The notes beneath the pieces are model-generated. The model did not search any database. It was not told where the DNA came from and worked only from the letters and a program-made list of their open reading frames with translations. The position numbers and the translations under genes were made by a program. Shown one piece after another: positions 35,806 through 48,597 of a stretch of DNA of 64,000 nucleotides (its first letter is position 1; every line of letters begins with the position of its first letter). The DNA is from Marsupella aquatica (taxonomy: Eukaryota; Marchantiophyta), in NCBI GenBank assembly GCA_973895155.1, contig OZ316899.1, positions 4,650,001 to 4,714,000 on the forward strand, given 5' to 3'.

Positions 35806-38800
35806 TAGCTCCCCACTTAATTGTGAAGCGTCCTCGCGAACAACTTCATCTTCGTCCATATAGTATTTCTTGAGGCGGTCATAATGGATGCGAACTGGAT
35901 ACACCTCTCCCGTAATGTTGGCCAATTGTACGGAGCCATTGGAGAACTTCATGGTTACTCTAAAGGGTCCTAACCAGCGAGTGTAAAGCTTTCCTGGAAA
36001 CCTACTATACCTACTGTCATAAAGTAGCACAAGATCACCGGTGTGAATACTAACTACTTTCAACCTTTTATCATACTGCTGCTTCATGATATTCTGTCTA
36101 TATTCTACTCTCTCGGCTGAAATCATTCTCGCCTCCTCTAAAGCTTCTAACCTATATTCTCGCTCCTTTAGGCTCTCCTCCGCTGAGGCTCTTTCCTCAA
36201 TTGTAACTTGAAATGTCGGTATCTCAAGTTGCATGGGTACCAGGGCTTCTTGTCCAAAGGTTAAGAAGAAGGGTGTATGACCGGTAGTGGATTTATAGGC
36301 TAGATTGTAAGCAAAAACAGCAGCAAACAATTTATCATCCCAATCGAGTTTGTTCTGAGCTACTGTCTTGTTCAATATCTTTCCTATAATTCCGTTTGCT
36401 CGTTCTGTCAACCCATTTGCCTTTGGGTGGTAGGGAGTAGTAGGCCTATGCCTAACTAAATACTGCTCATTTAAACGACTAATTATATCATTCAGAAAAT
36501 GGGTTCCTCTATCACTAACTAATTCTAGGGGTGCTCCATACCTGGTGAAGATCTGCTCATACATGAATCTAGCCGTAGTAATTGCATCATCCTTCGTTGT
36601 CGGTCTGGCCTCTACCCATTTAGTTGCATAATCCGTAGCCAGGATTATGTACTTGTTCCGTCGAGGGTGGGTCAGTGGTTTCAGAGGTCCGATGTAATCA
36701 ATACCCCACTTCTTGAATGGTGCCAGAGGTAGAATAGGGTGTAGTGGATGTCTGGTGGACGCCCTTGGTCCTCCCGCTCGTTGACAAGGATCGCATTGTT
36801 TGATAAATTGATAGACATCCTTGTGCAAGGTGGGCCACCAGTAACCGGCATTTTAATATCTTCTTAGACGTGGTTACTGGGGCAAAATGTCCTCCGGCCT
36901 CTTCTCCATGCATGGCCCGTAGGACTCGTTTTACCTCTCCCTTTTCCAAACACCTTTGAATCGTGCCGTTGATTCCATGCTTGTGCAGTATGCCTTTAAT
37001 GCACTGATACTGTCTGACCTTCCGCACAAAGACTGCGGCTTGCTCTCGGCTTAATCTTGGCTATAATCTGGAAGTGCTGAGAAAATGTAAAATCTCAGGG
37101 TACCATGTATCAGCTATTTCCACAACGAATAGCTCCTCGTCGGGGAATCGATCATCGATGCAATCCGTGGCAGGTTCACCTGTGATCCTTGAAAAGAAGT
37201 CGGCATTGGCGTGTAACTTTCCCGGCTTGATCCTCAGCTCATAGTCAAACTCCTGTAATAGCAAAATCCATCTTGCTACTCTGCCTGTAAGGTCCGGCTT
37301 ATTGACTAGGTACTTCAAACTTTCATGATCGGTATGAAAGATTACCTTGTACCCTAGTAAATAATGCCTAAACTTTTTACAAGAATAAATGACTCCTAAT
37401 GCTTCTCTCTCTGTGGTGGAGTAGTTCCGTTCGACATCGGCAAGCTGACGGCTTGCGAAGTATATGGGATGGTCCCTTCCTTTCTCATCCAACTGACTTA
37501 GTACTGAGCCGATACAGAAGCCCGAGACATCTACAAAAACATGAAAATCTTTGTTCCAGTCCGGTGCTATCATGACTGGGGCCTCTACTAACATCTGTTT
37601 CAGTTCTACCACCGCTGTGACTCATTCGGGTCTGGGTTCAAAGTCTGCTCCTGCCTTGAGCATGTTGGTTAATGGTAAAGCTAGCTTGGCAAAATCCTTG
37701 ATGAACCGGCGATAGTAACCAATGCATCCCAAGAAGGATCTTACATCCTTTATGTTCTTAGGTTGCATGATATCTAGCCATACTGCTAGCTTACCTTTGT
37801 CAATCTCAATGCCCTTCCTTGATACCTTGTGACCTAGTAGCACCCCCTCGGTTACTGCAAAGAAACATTTATCTGGGTGTAACTTGAGACCCACCTCTCT
37901 ACATCTCATGAAGGTTTTCCTGAGGTATTTAGCATGTTTCGATGCCTTCCCGAATACTGCAAAGTCATCAATGAAGATTTCCATGAACTTTCTCAAGTAA
38001 TCATGAAAAATGTTCACCATTAATCGTTGAAACATAGCTGGTGCGTTGCAGAGTCCAAACGGCATACGATTGAAGACATAGATCCCCCATTCCGTGATGA
38101 AGGCCGTCTTGATTTGGTCTTCCTGTCGAATCCTGATTTGGTTATAACCAGAGTACCCATCCATGAATGAATATAGTTCATGATTGGCTACCATGTCTAG
38201 TACCATATCAGTAAACGGTAAAGGAAAATGGTCTTTTAATGTTGCTTCATTCAGCTTCCTGTAATCCTGACAAACCCGGATCTTGGGTTTACCATCGGGT
38301 CCAGCTTTCTTGGGAACTATCACAATTGGAGATACCCAGTCTGAATGTAGGACTGGAGTGATGAATCCAGCTTCCACTAGTTTGTCGATTTCCGTTTTGA
38401 CTAGCAGGGAATACTTCGGGTTCATCCTTCGAATTGGTTGTCGAAATGATTTGGCTCCTAACATGAGATCAATTCGATGTTCCCCTAGTGTTGGATCTAC
38501 TCCCTTTAGATCTTGGTGACTCCATGCAAACACATCCTGAAATTCAATCAATAAGTCACTGATCTCTTTCTTGAGCTCAGGTGCTAGGTTTCTCCCTAAG
38601 TTCAATTCTCTTCCCTCTGCTAAGTCGAGCTTCCGATATTGCCGTGCTTGGATCATATTAATCTGCTTCTTCAAATTCGGGTCCAATTCGGCTTCCAGTC
38701 TCTCCAATCTCATACCTTCATAAACTGGAATCTCGGCTGGACTAGCCGAGTTGGTCCCTTCCTTGGTGTCCATAGATTGTCCCCTTGCCGGTCTATCCGG

Positions 38801-41800
38801 TTTTGAATTGGTGGTCGGCTCCCCTTCCTGCCTTGGCTCTGGATTGTGTCTGAGCATCTCATCCACCTCTTGCTCCTGAGGGTCAGGCCGCTGTGCTCTC
38901 CCGGCTTCTAATAGGGCCTCAATTTGTTCTGCCCTCGTAATCGGCTTGTATGCCGATCCCTTGGTATTTAATTCCTTGCCGATGATCGATGGCATTGTGA
39001 ACCCTGCCGGCTCTGCCACAACGCCTGCAGAAAATCCACTGTCCCTGCTACTGCTCCCCACTTAGCCGTTTCATCCAATTGGTCTACATCCTTTACTTCC
39101 TCCGGAATTGCAGCTAAAAAGGTGGATTCTATTGTAAAGCAGTCCTCGACCTCTTCGTCTTCTTCTTCTAAGTCACCTTCCATTGGTTCTTGCCATAATC
39201 CGCTGGGGGGTACCTCCGGTCCAAAGACACTTTCTTCGGTTAGGTCAGTGAGGCATTCTAACCAACGTACTTCATCGGCTGACTCCAGTCCACTGTCGTA
39301 CCCATCTACTTCCCTTATGCTTTTCCTACGGTCATCCTTAGTGTCCCAGGATACCGTGATAGAGGGGGTCCCGAAAGTGAACTGCTTTTTACCCCAATCT
39401 TCTATTACCTCGGCTAGGTACAGCCATGGCCTACCAATCAATAGCCGGAATGACGTAGGATTTACCGGCTTCATTACCACATAGTTAATGCTAAAAAAGA
39501 TACCTCCTATCTCTGTCTTGATGCCGGTTAACACTCCCGTGGGAATGACCTGATATCCATTGGCCATGTTCAACACTCTTCCAGTCATCTCCGGTGTTAG
39601 ACCCCATCCTTTTGCTGTTGAATCAATCATAATACATACCCCTGATCCTCCATCGATGGGTACCCGTAGTAATAATTCTCCTTGAATCATTAATGGTAAT
39701 GCTGGGGCTCCTTGATCTTCTTCTATCATTAGTACGTCGGATCTGGTTGCTACCTTGGGTAATCTCGGCTTGCCGAGAATAGCCTTCCTTAATTGCTTCC
39801 GGAAGTACGGGCTATTTTTCAATAGTTGACCTACTGTTGCCGAGACTCTAGATTCTAGTACATCTTTAGCCAGGTCATAGGGAACAATCGGCTTCTCCTC
39901 TGGTGGTGTCTCCGTCTTGGATTCGGCCAGTTTTGCCACGCTAGTCTCCACAGCTGTTGGGTCCTCCGAAGCAAACAATGCTTTTGCTCGTTTCACATCC
40001 TTGGCAATGGCTTCGGTATTCTCCAGGGTTTCTAATTCTCTCAATTGTTCCTTAACACTAGCCGTAACAGAGGGGTAGAACAACTTAGGATGATCTCGAT
40101 TGAAGTCGCTATCTTGTGAAGGATTGGGTTCACTGGTGGGCTCATGGCTTACCTGTATTGCCGGAGCCCTCCCTTCTCCTTCCGTTGATGTTGACGAAGA
40201 GTCGATCTTTTCCTCCGTAACCTTCCCTTTATTTTTGGCCAGCCCATCCCACCTTTCCTTCCTTCTGGTAGATCGAGTAGAGACCCGGTAGCAATCATGA
40301 TCTAAATCCTCTTCTGAGAAGGTTGATAGGGCTTCGGCCTCATCATCAGATGGTACGAACTCTGCCTCGGCATCCTCTTGCCATCCTAGTTCGATGTGGT
40401 TGATTTGAACTCCTCCGGGGGTAGTACCTGGCGGTAAGACCTTGACCAGCAAAAGTTTATGATTTGCGGCCAGGCCTGCCAACCAAGTAGGACATTGGCC
40501 TAGCATATGACCTTCCCTAAACATAGCTGAGCTGGTTGTCCATCACCCTGTTTGCGTGCATTCGGGCATTCTCTAGCAAAATGGCCAGGTTGACCACAAT
40601 TATAGCATGCCGCAAATCTTTGCACATTCGGCCTAGGAGGTACAGATGGGTTTTGAATAATCCGAGGATACATCTCTCCTGGATTGTTCCTTAACCCTGA
40701 CCACAGGGATGCAGGTCTGTTGGATAGGTCTCGTGCTCCAGTCTCACTGATGCCGAGAACACTATCAGCGGCATCTCCTAAAAAGTACTCTACTTCTCCC
40801 TGACTTGGTCTGATCTCGGCCACATGCCAAACATGATTAGTATTAAGCTTAGGACACGCATCTTTATGGTGTCCGGTTTTATAACATAAGGCACACCATA
40901 CAGAGCTATCCTCCTGTACTACCTTCTTCTTTGGTTTTACCTCTGCAATTATAGCCTTAAGTTGCTCTGTAAGGGCTACAATGTTATCTGGTGGCTTAGC
41001 CTCCAGCTTGACTTTCGTCTTCCCTCTCCTTCTGCCCTTCCTTTTCCTAGTTTTTTCTTCTTCAGAACTAGAAGATGACTCACTCTTGCTACTTCCACTA
41101 TCCGAGCTTCAGTTATCACTTCTTGACTTCTTAGAATGTTTCTTCTTCTTATCTTTTTTCTTATGGGGTGATCCCTCCTCTGATGAGGAACTCTCAGACT
41201 TAAGCTGTTTCTTCCGGCTTGTGATATCTGCATTAATGTATAATTGAATATCCTTAATTGCTTTGGCTAAAGTCTCCGGGTTCTCCTTCCTAATTGCAAA
41301 ACTCATCTTCTGTGGCAAAGCATTCACCAACCATTGAAGTTGCATACTTTCAGATGCATTGGTCTTTGTACGTCTTACCAATTTCTGAAAGCGTTGCAAG
41401 AACTTCCTGAAGGATTTGTTCTCCTTGAACCGAAGTCGTCCCAACTTCAGCACTACTAGTTCTGAAGTTCCAATAGGTCGAAACTCCTTAACAAAGAGTG
41501 TTTTGAAGATATCCCAGATGGCTTGATCTTCCACATCTAATGCTCTGTACCAAGGCCTAGCCTCACCCTTGAACAGGCCAGGAAGAATCTGCATCTTGAT
41601 GGCCGATTCTCCATTTGCTGCAGCGGTTCCCTCGAAATCATCCAACCATTCGTCCGGATCCTCATCTCCTCTCCCATGAAATGCCTTGTAATGTATGCGC
41701 GACCGTTGGCTCAGTCTGGTCCCTGGCCTCTCGTCTGGTCGTGCCTCTGGTTCCCCCATGTCGGTTGGAGACTCACTTCTCCTTACCGACTCTTCTTCTG

Positions 41801-41951
41801 GTAAGTCTTCTTCGACGCCACTTCCAGTTTTGGAGCTACCAGCTCTTTCTGCCCCTCTCAGTCGCTGTGTATCATGCCACCCGGCGAGCTGCTGCAGTCC
41901 AGCTCTCTCCCGTTGAATCACTCTTTCTTCCCTCGGCGTAAGGTCAGTCAT
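35794..41951 (-). pseudogene. E2 gag-pol (decayed)
   Basis: Start ATG at 41951. Gag (41951-41109) is followed by a TGA, then CCHC knuckles WCALCYKTGHHKDAC and CYNCGQPGHFAREC (about 40900-40560). A frameshift near 40510 breaks the third knuckle, and the protease with PIDGGSG follows (40524-38968). A frameshift near 39000 leads into reverse transcriptase with FIDDF (39061-37622). A TGA at about 37619 separates RNase H (37612-37061), a TAG follows near 37064, and a last frameshift near 36853 precedes the integrase core (IDYIGP, SDRGTHF, LTERANG; 36828-35794). The frame ends GELCDA and stops 12 nt inside the LTR. Domain order and pol type match E1, and the element cannot make its own polyprotein. 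Confidence 0.9.
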
Positions 41952-41998
41952 TACCTACGCTTCCTTTCTAACTTCATATCTCACGGCTTAAGAAATGC

Positions 41999-42016
41999 CC
42001 CCTCCATCTAGCGCCA
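41999..42016 (-). other. E2 primer-binding site
   Basis: On the minus strand TGGCGCTAGATGGAGGGG lies 4 bp after the end of the 5' LTR. It differs from the E1 site after the first six bases, so the two elements probably use different tRNAs. I did not assign the tRNA. Confidence 0.75.
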
Positions 42017-43039
42017 AAAATGTGGTGCGTCCCATGGCTCCCTAAACCCAAGAAACCCCCCAGCTCAAGCCGATTCCCGCAGGTTTCACGCTTGGCGAGG
42101 CCGTTTCCGCGGCTTAGCGGCATGGGACGCTGCTAACCTTCTACTATTACTATTAACATTTTACACACATATACTGGACAGATCCTTCATCGGGTCATGA
42201 GATACGTAGCCGGCCTAATCTAGGCCTTCCCTCGTCTTCCCCTCCGTCTTGTTAGGTATGTTTGGATTCCGCCGCCGGAATGATCCCCAATAGGCTTGGT
42301 TAAGCCGCTAAGACCTCTCTCAGCTCGACACATCCAACTCTCACCCCCCTGCTTACTTTCCTTCCTTCTGGTTGATGTGGGCACTCTTCACACAAGTTAA
42401 TGCGACACACAAATAGCAAAATGACTCATTCTGACTGAGTCATACCATGCACTTGCCATACAAACAGTACATCTCATACACAAGCTCTACGAACTAAGCC
42501 GTGAGGCCGACTCTATTCAGCTCTTAGGCATGAGGAAACATGAATATACACAAGGGTCACTGTATGACTAACCGAGAGCTTCTCTTACTACTTGATCCCA
42601 GCCCGGCTGGTGCAAACTAAAAACTTGCTAAAGAAGAGGCCCTGAGCTCCCCGCTGCCCAGGTACTTATCCTGGTAGTGGATCCGCCTAATTCTTTGCAG
42701 CGTAAGCCTAATCTACCTAACAGTAATCTACTTGCCCGGATCTACCTATGTACAGCAAGGCAGGAGCACAAGTGTTGCTCCTACCAGTGGAACCGCAATC
42801 CCACTAAGCTAAGTGTCAGGGCCGCTCCTGGTCCTGATCCTAATCCTAAACTTGGAGATCAGCGCCCGCCCTGCCCACTCACGCCTCCTCCCTCCACGTT
42901 TGCCCTTCCTAAAAGGAACGGCGCCCTTGCACCGTCACGACACCGGTGGTGGATCCTCAATGGACGCCCCCAGTGCTTCCTCCTCAGCCACTGCCGTAGG
43001 TTCGTTTTCTGATAGATTACCTGCCCTTGACTGAGTCAA

Positions 43040-46000
43040 CTATCCATCGGCCTGACTGGGTCCACCATCGGCGTCGGCATCGGCTCGGGAATCATTCTCG
43101 GCTACGGCCTCAGCCTCGGCTATGGTCTCCCCGGCCTGCTCAAGAGGCGGATCTGGGATACCGGCCTCATTACTGAGTAGTTCGGCTTGGGCCGCACCAC
43201 CCCCACCTGTGATGATAGCGGGATCTATTGCCGTATTCATGCCGGAGGATGGTGCTGGGTCTACCTCCTTGGTCACCACGGCTTGTGGAGTCGGATTACT
43301 CCTTGACCCTGAAGGTTTCCGCTTCTTCTTCTTTTCTGGTTCGGCAGCTGGTCCCTTCCCCTTCCCACTTACTTCCAGCACTGGTGCAGGTGGCGCGGCT
43401 TTTTCTTCTTCCAGTACCACTCCTGGTAACTTGGTTGCCCCAATTGGAGTTGGGCCTGATGAAGACAAGCACTTAAATACTGCGGCTTGTTTCTTCAGCC
43501 GCTCCGTTTGGTTGTCGGCCCGCCGCTGGAGGTTCTCCATCTTCCTCGTGATTTCCTCCAACTCCTCCTGGGTCTCATCCAGGTCCTTGCGCGCCTCCTC
43601 TAGTTCCTTTTGGGCTTCCTCCCGTTCTTTTTTCAAGGTAGTCCTCTCCTCCCGGGTTGCTCTTAGCTCCTTGTCGAGCTCTGCAATGATGACAGACTCC
43701 ATCTGGTTCATCTTGGCGTAAGTCTGATCGAGCATCTCGTCCTTCTCCCTTAGGTCGGCCTTGAAGCTGGCCGTCAGGGACGCAAGCTCCTGCTGCAGCG
43801 TGTGATGCCTAGACAGGAATCACTCGGCCAGTTAAGTGGGTAAAGCAGGAAGGCACCCTAGGAACACCTTAGTATAGGGACAAAACAAGGAAAATATAAA
43901 CAATTAGGGGCAACCATGGAACCCGGGCCGAGGCCGGAGGTAAGGACGCTGAGGGTGAAAACTCGATTAGGGTTAGGGCGCGTTAAGCGTCGGCGGCTAG
44001 GAAGGATCAACGGGAAGAAGGACCGGCAGAGGAGAGGGGTAAGGAGCGCTTGCAGGAGATGGTGGCTCATTTGCGAGCACGAACTAGGTAGACGACTACG
44101 GGAGGCCAACTACTGTCAGCTGTTTAGGCAAGCACTCGGGGAGAGAGTAGATACCGACGATCGACCTAAGGAGGGTATGAGCAACGTCAATCAAGCGGCA
44201 CATTTCTGGGGATGCCTGTTCGAACGGGCAACTGAGTACATCAAGACTTACAAGGACGAGGAATCAGAAAGAGCAGCTCGAGAACGGTAGGAGCTCGCTC
44301 GATTGTGGGAGCTGCAGAAGACAGCTTTCTTAGGAGGCGAACTCATCAAGGACGAGTTCCTATGGACGCCTACTTCCAATCAACTTGACGATCTTCTGTT
44401 TTGCAAAGACAGCGTCGTCGGCATCCAAGAGGCCATCAAGAACTGCAACGACATACACTGGGAATTAAAGGGTAGCACGGAAAGGTGGACCCAGGCAACG
44501 GTGCTAGGAGAAACCTCCACGGCAACAGAGATGAAGAGGAAGGGAGCCGTCAACGATGAAGCCACCCCGGCAAAAAGAACTCCATCTGGTTCATCTTGGC
44601 GTAAGTCTGTTCGAGCATCTCGTCCTTCTCCCTTAGGTCGGCCTTGAAGCTGGCCGTCAGGGACGCAAGCTCCTGCTGCAGCGCCATAATCCCTTGATAG
44701 GATTTTCCTAACTCGACCTCCTTCTGCTCAAGGGCTCCGTGAATTTTCTCGAGCTCCCCCTTCAACGCCCATTCCTTTCTTTGGGTCTCCGCCATGGCCC
44801 GGCTGTTGGCTATTATGTGGGCCTCCTCTGTATTCCTCAGCTCTCGCTTCCACTTCTCCCTCTCTTTGATCGTGTCGGCCAACTCTCCCTGCGTCTGAGT
44901 CAGTTTATCCTTGATATTCTGATTATCAGCCTGCGCGGTGTCCAACTGCCCCTACATGATGTTCAGCTCATGCCGTTTAATCCGCAGTTCATCTTGGGCT
45001 TTCTTGGCCGCCCTTAGATCTTCAATCTCGGCTTCCATCCTCCTAAGCCGCCGAATGACCTCGTCCTTCTTGCTTCTCTCTAAAGCCACCCCTTCTTCTA
45101 ATTGGTGCTTCTCCAACTGCTCCCTATGGAAAAAGGGTCCTACCTCCAACTCCTCTCCAAAGATGCCGAGCGCAAGTTCCCCACACATCTCACCATACTC
45201 CATGGCTCTATTCTTAGCGTAGGTGGAGTAAGTAGAAGTGATCGGCATCGCCCATCGCGGCCTCTGCTCCCAAGCCATCTTGCGGATCTCTTCAATCGTG
45301 GCTAGAGGTTTGCTTCCTTTTTCGGCTAGCCGCCTGATGTCCTCCGGCCAATCTCCTCCTGGTAAATCCTTTTCCCTAGCCAGGGCTGCCTCCTCTTCCT
45401 GCCTGATTCGCTCCTGAAATTCTTGCGCCGTCTGTTTTATGCCGTCAAAGCTCGGGGGAGCAACATCTGGTGGGGGAGACTCAGGGCTACTCTGCTGGTT
45501 GGGGTCCCCTCGTACTACCCTTGGAAGTGTGGGGACAAACCGACCACAGGTCCTTACTCCTGGAACGTGATGGTCCGACCCATAGCCGGAGTTATCATGG
45601 CTGCAGTCCTCCACTGCCTCCTCTATTTCTTGGACGTCCGGCTTCTCCCTCTCCTCTTCGTTGGTAGGAGCTTCAGGCAATTTTGCCTCAGATTCAGAGC
45701 TTGAGACTCCCACATACATTCGAACACCTGGCTTGGATTCCGGCCTGATTCTCTCCTCGTCTCCAGCAAAGGGGTTTTCTCTTGTGAGCCGGTGTAGGCC
45801 TACCTCTGGAGTAGTGTCCTGCATTGTTGCCGTTGCCGTTGCCGTTGCCGATGCCGATCTCTTTTCTTTCTCCAGTAGTTTCAGCAGACTCTGCATGCCT
45901 GGTTGCTGCATCGGCAAGTCCTCCTTCCTGGGCCTAAACACCTGCTCGATCGTAGGGCTAACAGGTGGTTGAGGCTTCTCTGCTACCGGCCTCGGTTCTG

Positions 46001-47459
46001 GAGCTTCCTCGGGTGCCCTTACCTGCAGGGGAAGTACTGGGGCAAAAGTCTGACCTCTAGCATACCGGCACAACAGCGGCATGTGATAGCCAAGCCGCGA
46101 CACGCTCCCCATGCCGATTACCTGTTGCTCCTCCTTTAAGATCTTCTTCAATTGGTTGAGGAGGTACCCGTTGTAGTCCCGGCTTGGGTCTGGCCTTTCT
46201 GCCAGATAGACCTGTGCCTTGCCGATCTCGGCCCTCGGCAAGTTACAATGCATGGTCACCCGCAAGAAGTCGATCATCTCTCCTATGTGCGGGTTGGTGC
46301 AGGTGTTCCGGAAGAAGCCATTCTTCGTTGATGGCCCAGGGAACGACCGGAACTCCTTGTCAGGCAAGGTCTTCCTGGTATCAACTTTGGTCTTATTGCC
46401 TATCGGCAAGCCAAACACTTTGGCAATCACTTTGGGAGTAAGATAGAAATCCTTCCCATATATCCTCGTGCAATTGGTCTCGGGTTCCCATGACCCCACG
46501 AATTCTAATAGGTCTGACTCCGGTACCTCCGGCTTCAGCCATGGTAATCTTACAAAGGCCTCTAAGCCGGATCCGGCCATGAAGCCTTGGTACTTCTTGG
46601 TCTGCATGGCCGTAAAGCATGCATCCTCCTCCCGTGCAAAATGTAGTTGCACCTCTACCGGTAGGGTTGCCGCCCAGCCCTTCCAGGTGTCATCCCTGGT
46701 TGGAATGGCCTTGATGGGATCGACCTCCTCCTCTTCGGCTTCTCCCTGCCTCCTGCTCTGCTGCTCGGCTGGCTTCTTTGGTACCGCCGACCTCGTTCTT
46801 TTTGCCGGGGTGGCTTCATTGTTGACGGCTCCCTTCCTCTTCATCTCTGCTGCCGTGGAGGTTTCTCCTAGCACTGTTGCCTGGGTCCACCTTTCTGTGC
46901 TACCCTTCAATTCCCAGTGTATGTCGTTGCAGTTCTTGATGGCCTCTCGGATGCCGACGACGCTGTCTTTGCAAAACAGAAGATCGTCGAGCTGATTGGA
47001 AGTAGGAGTCCACAAGAACTCGTCTTTGATGAGTTCGCCTCCTAAGAAAGCCGTCTTCTGCAGCTCCCACAATCGAGCGAGCTCCTGCCATTCTCGAGCT
47101 GCCCTTTCTGATTCCTCGTCCTCGTAAGTCTTGATGTACTCAGTTGCCCGTTCGAACAGGCATCCCCAGAAATGTGTCGCTTGACTGACGTTGCTCATAC
47201 CCTCCTTAGGTCGATCGTCGGTATCTACTCTCTCCCCGAGTGCTTGCCTAAGCAGCTGACAGTAGTTGGCCTCCCGTAGTCGTCTGCCTAGTTCGTGCTC
47301 GCAAATGAGCCACCATCTCCTGCAAGCGCTCCTTACCCCTCTCCTCTTCAGGTCCTTCCTCCCGTTGATCCTTCCTAGCCGCCGACGCTTAACGCGCCCT
47401 AACCCTAATCGAGTTTTCACCCCCAGCGTCCTTACCTCCGGCCTCGGCCCGGGTTCCAT
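43040..47459 (-). pseudogene. LTR-encoded coiled-coil protein, E2 5' LTR copy (TAG plus inverted patch)
   Basis: From ATG at 47459 the frame is open for 835 codons, retaining Gln at the two sites mutated in the other LTR. It then meets TAG at 44952-44954, where the other LTR has CAG. It continues in frame to about 44581, where the inverted patch breaks it. The remaining coiled coil and C-terminus are at 43800-43040. Between them the two LTR copies show the undamaged state at every TAG site. Confidence 0.8.
43801..44683. repeat. Inverted LTR-start patch with 103-bp direct duplication
   Basis: 43801-44580 (780 bp) is the first 780 nt of an E2-type LTR in the opposite orientation, beginning exactly at the terminal TGTGATGCC. 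44581-44683 (103 bp) repeats 43698-43800 directly. The junction shares AC. The patch differs from both LTRs at several codons, so it was copied from another family member. It also contains the first ~220 codons of the LTR frame on the plus strand (start 43916), with a stop at about 44288. Confidence 0.9.
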
Positions 47460-47574
47460 GGTTGCCCCTAATTGTTTATATTTTCCTTGTTTTGTCCCTA
47501 TACTAAGGTGTTTCTAGGGTGCCTTCCTGCTTTACCCACTTAACTGGCCGAGTGATTCCTGTCTAGGCATCACA

Positions 47575-47579
47575 TCTTG
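47575..47579. repeat. Target-site duplication of E2, right (TCTTG)
   Basis: Partner of 31130-31134. Confidence 0.95.
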
Positions 47580-48597
47580 TAAGCTAGATTATACGAGTAC
47601 ACCACTGCGTACAACTTATCATCCCAATCCGTTTTGTGCGCGGCTACCATCTTGTTGAGGATCTTCCCTATGATACCATTGGCTCTCTCCGTCAGCCCGT
47701 TGGCTTTAGGATGATATGGGGTAGTCTTGCGGTGCTTGACTAGGTAAAGCTCCGTAAGCCGTGCTACGGTATCATTGAGAAAGTGTGTTCCATGGTCGCT
47801 TACTAATTCCAAGGGAGGCCCGAACCGGGTGAAGATATGCTCGTATAAGAACCGGGCGCTTGTGGCGGCATCGTCCCTCACCGTAGCCCGTGCTTCGACC
47901 CACTTTGTGGAGTAATCTATAGCTAACAGAATGTACCTGCATCTTTGTCTTTGGGTAACGGGAGTGAACGGCCCGATATAATCAATACCCCACTTTTCAA
48001 AAGGTGCTAAGGGAAGTATTGACGTGAGGGGGTGATGATGAGCTTGTCTTGGGGCCCAGCCCGCTGACACAGGTCACAGCCCTTGATGAAGCGCTGCACA
48101 TCCCTATGGAATGTGGGCCACCAATACCCTGAGTCGAGAATCTTTTGGGTGGTGGTGATAGCTGCAAAATGGCCCTCCTGCTTCCTCTTCATGCAAGGCC
48201 CGCATCACAATGAGAGTTTCTTTGTACTCCAGGCAACGTTGTATTTTCCCGTTAATTCCTTCCTTGTGTAAGTGGCCCCGTATCATGATGTATGGCCCCG
48301 CCTTTCGAAGGAATACGGCGGCAGCTTCCTGGTTGATGCCATCGGGGATACGCCCAGTCATAATGAACGTAATGATTGGCCCATACCACGTTGGCGCTCC
48401 CGTCCCAACGTGGAACAATTCCTCATTGGGGAAGGTGTCGTTAATGGGTTGCTCAACCGGTACTCCGTCCAGTCTTGAAAATAAATCAGTGTTGAGGTGT
48501 ACCTTCCCGGGTTGAACCTGTACTTTGTAATTAAACTCTTGCAGTAGTAACACCCACTGGGCTATCCATCTCATGACATCTGCTTTGTTTACCATGT
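47580..48597 (-). pseudogene. E3 RNase H end and integrase N-part
   Basis: The remnant begins with RNase H sequence (YMVNKADV, WVLLLQEFNY, NTDLFSR) joined to LTR sequence at about 48597. The integrase zinc site (GHFAAI, then CDLCQRAG) and core (IDYIGP, SDHGTHF, LTERANG) follow, with frameshifts near 48150 and 48040. It ends at LAYK where E2 inserted. Confidence 0.85.

Larger units (their letters stand above)
31135..47574 (-). mobile_element. E2: Ty3 retrotransposon inside E3 integrase, with 4.7-kb coding LTRs
   Basis: The 16,440-bp minus-strand element has LTRs at 31135-35805 (3', 4671 bp) and 42021-47574 (5', 5554 bp). The 883-bp excess in the 5' LTR is fully accounted for by the patch at 43801-44683. 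A TCTTG duplication flanks it. Gag-pol (35794-41951) has stops and frameshifts. The two LTRs are similar but visibly more diverged than those of E1, so E2 is of intermediate age. Confidence 0.95.
42021..47574 (-). repeat. E2 5' LTR with 883-bp internal patch
   Basis: Collinear with the 3' LTR at an offset of 10886 up to 43800, and at an offset of 11769 from 44684 to the end. Everything extra lies in 43801-44683. Confidence 0.95.

Noticed and set aside
42021-47574. Separate solo LTRs or additional elements at 42-47.6 kb.
   Set aside because: The collinear offsets and the TCTTG duplication show that this is the second LTR of E2 with an internal patch.
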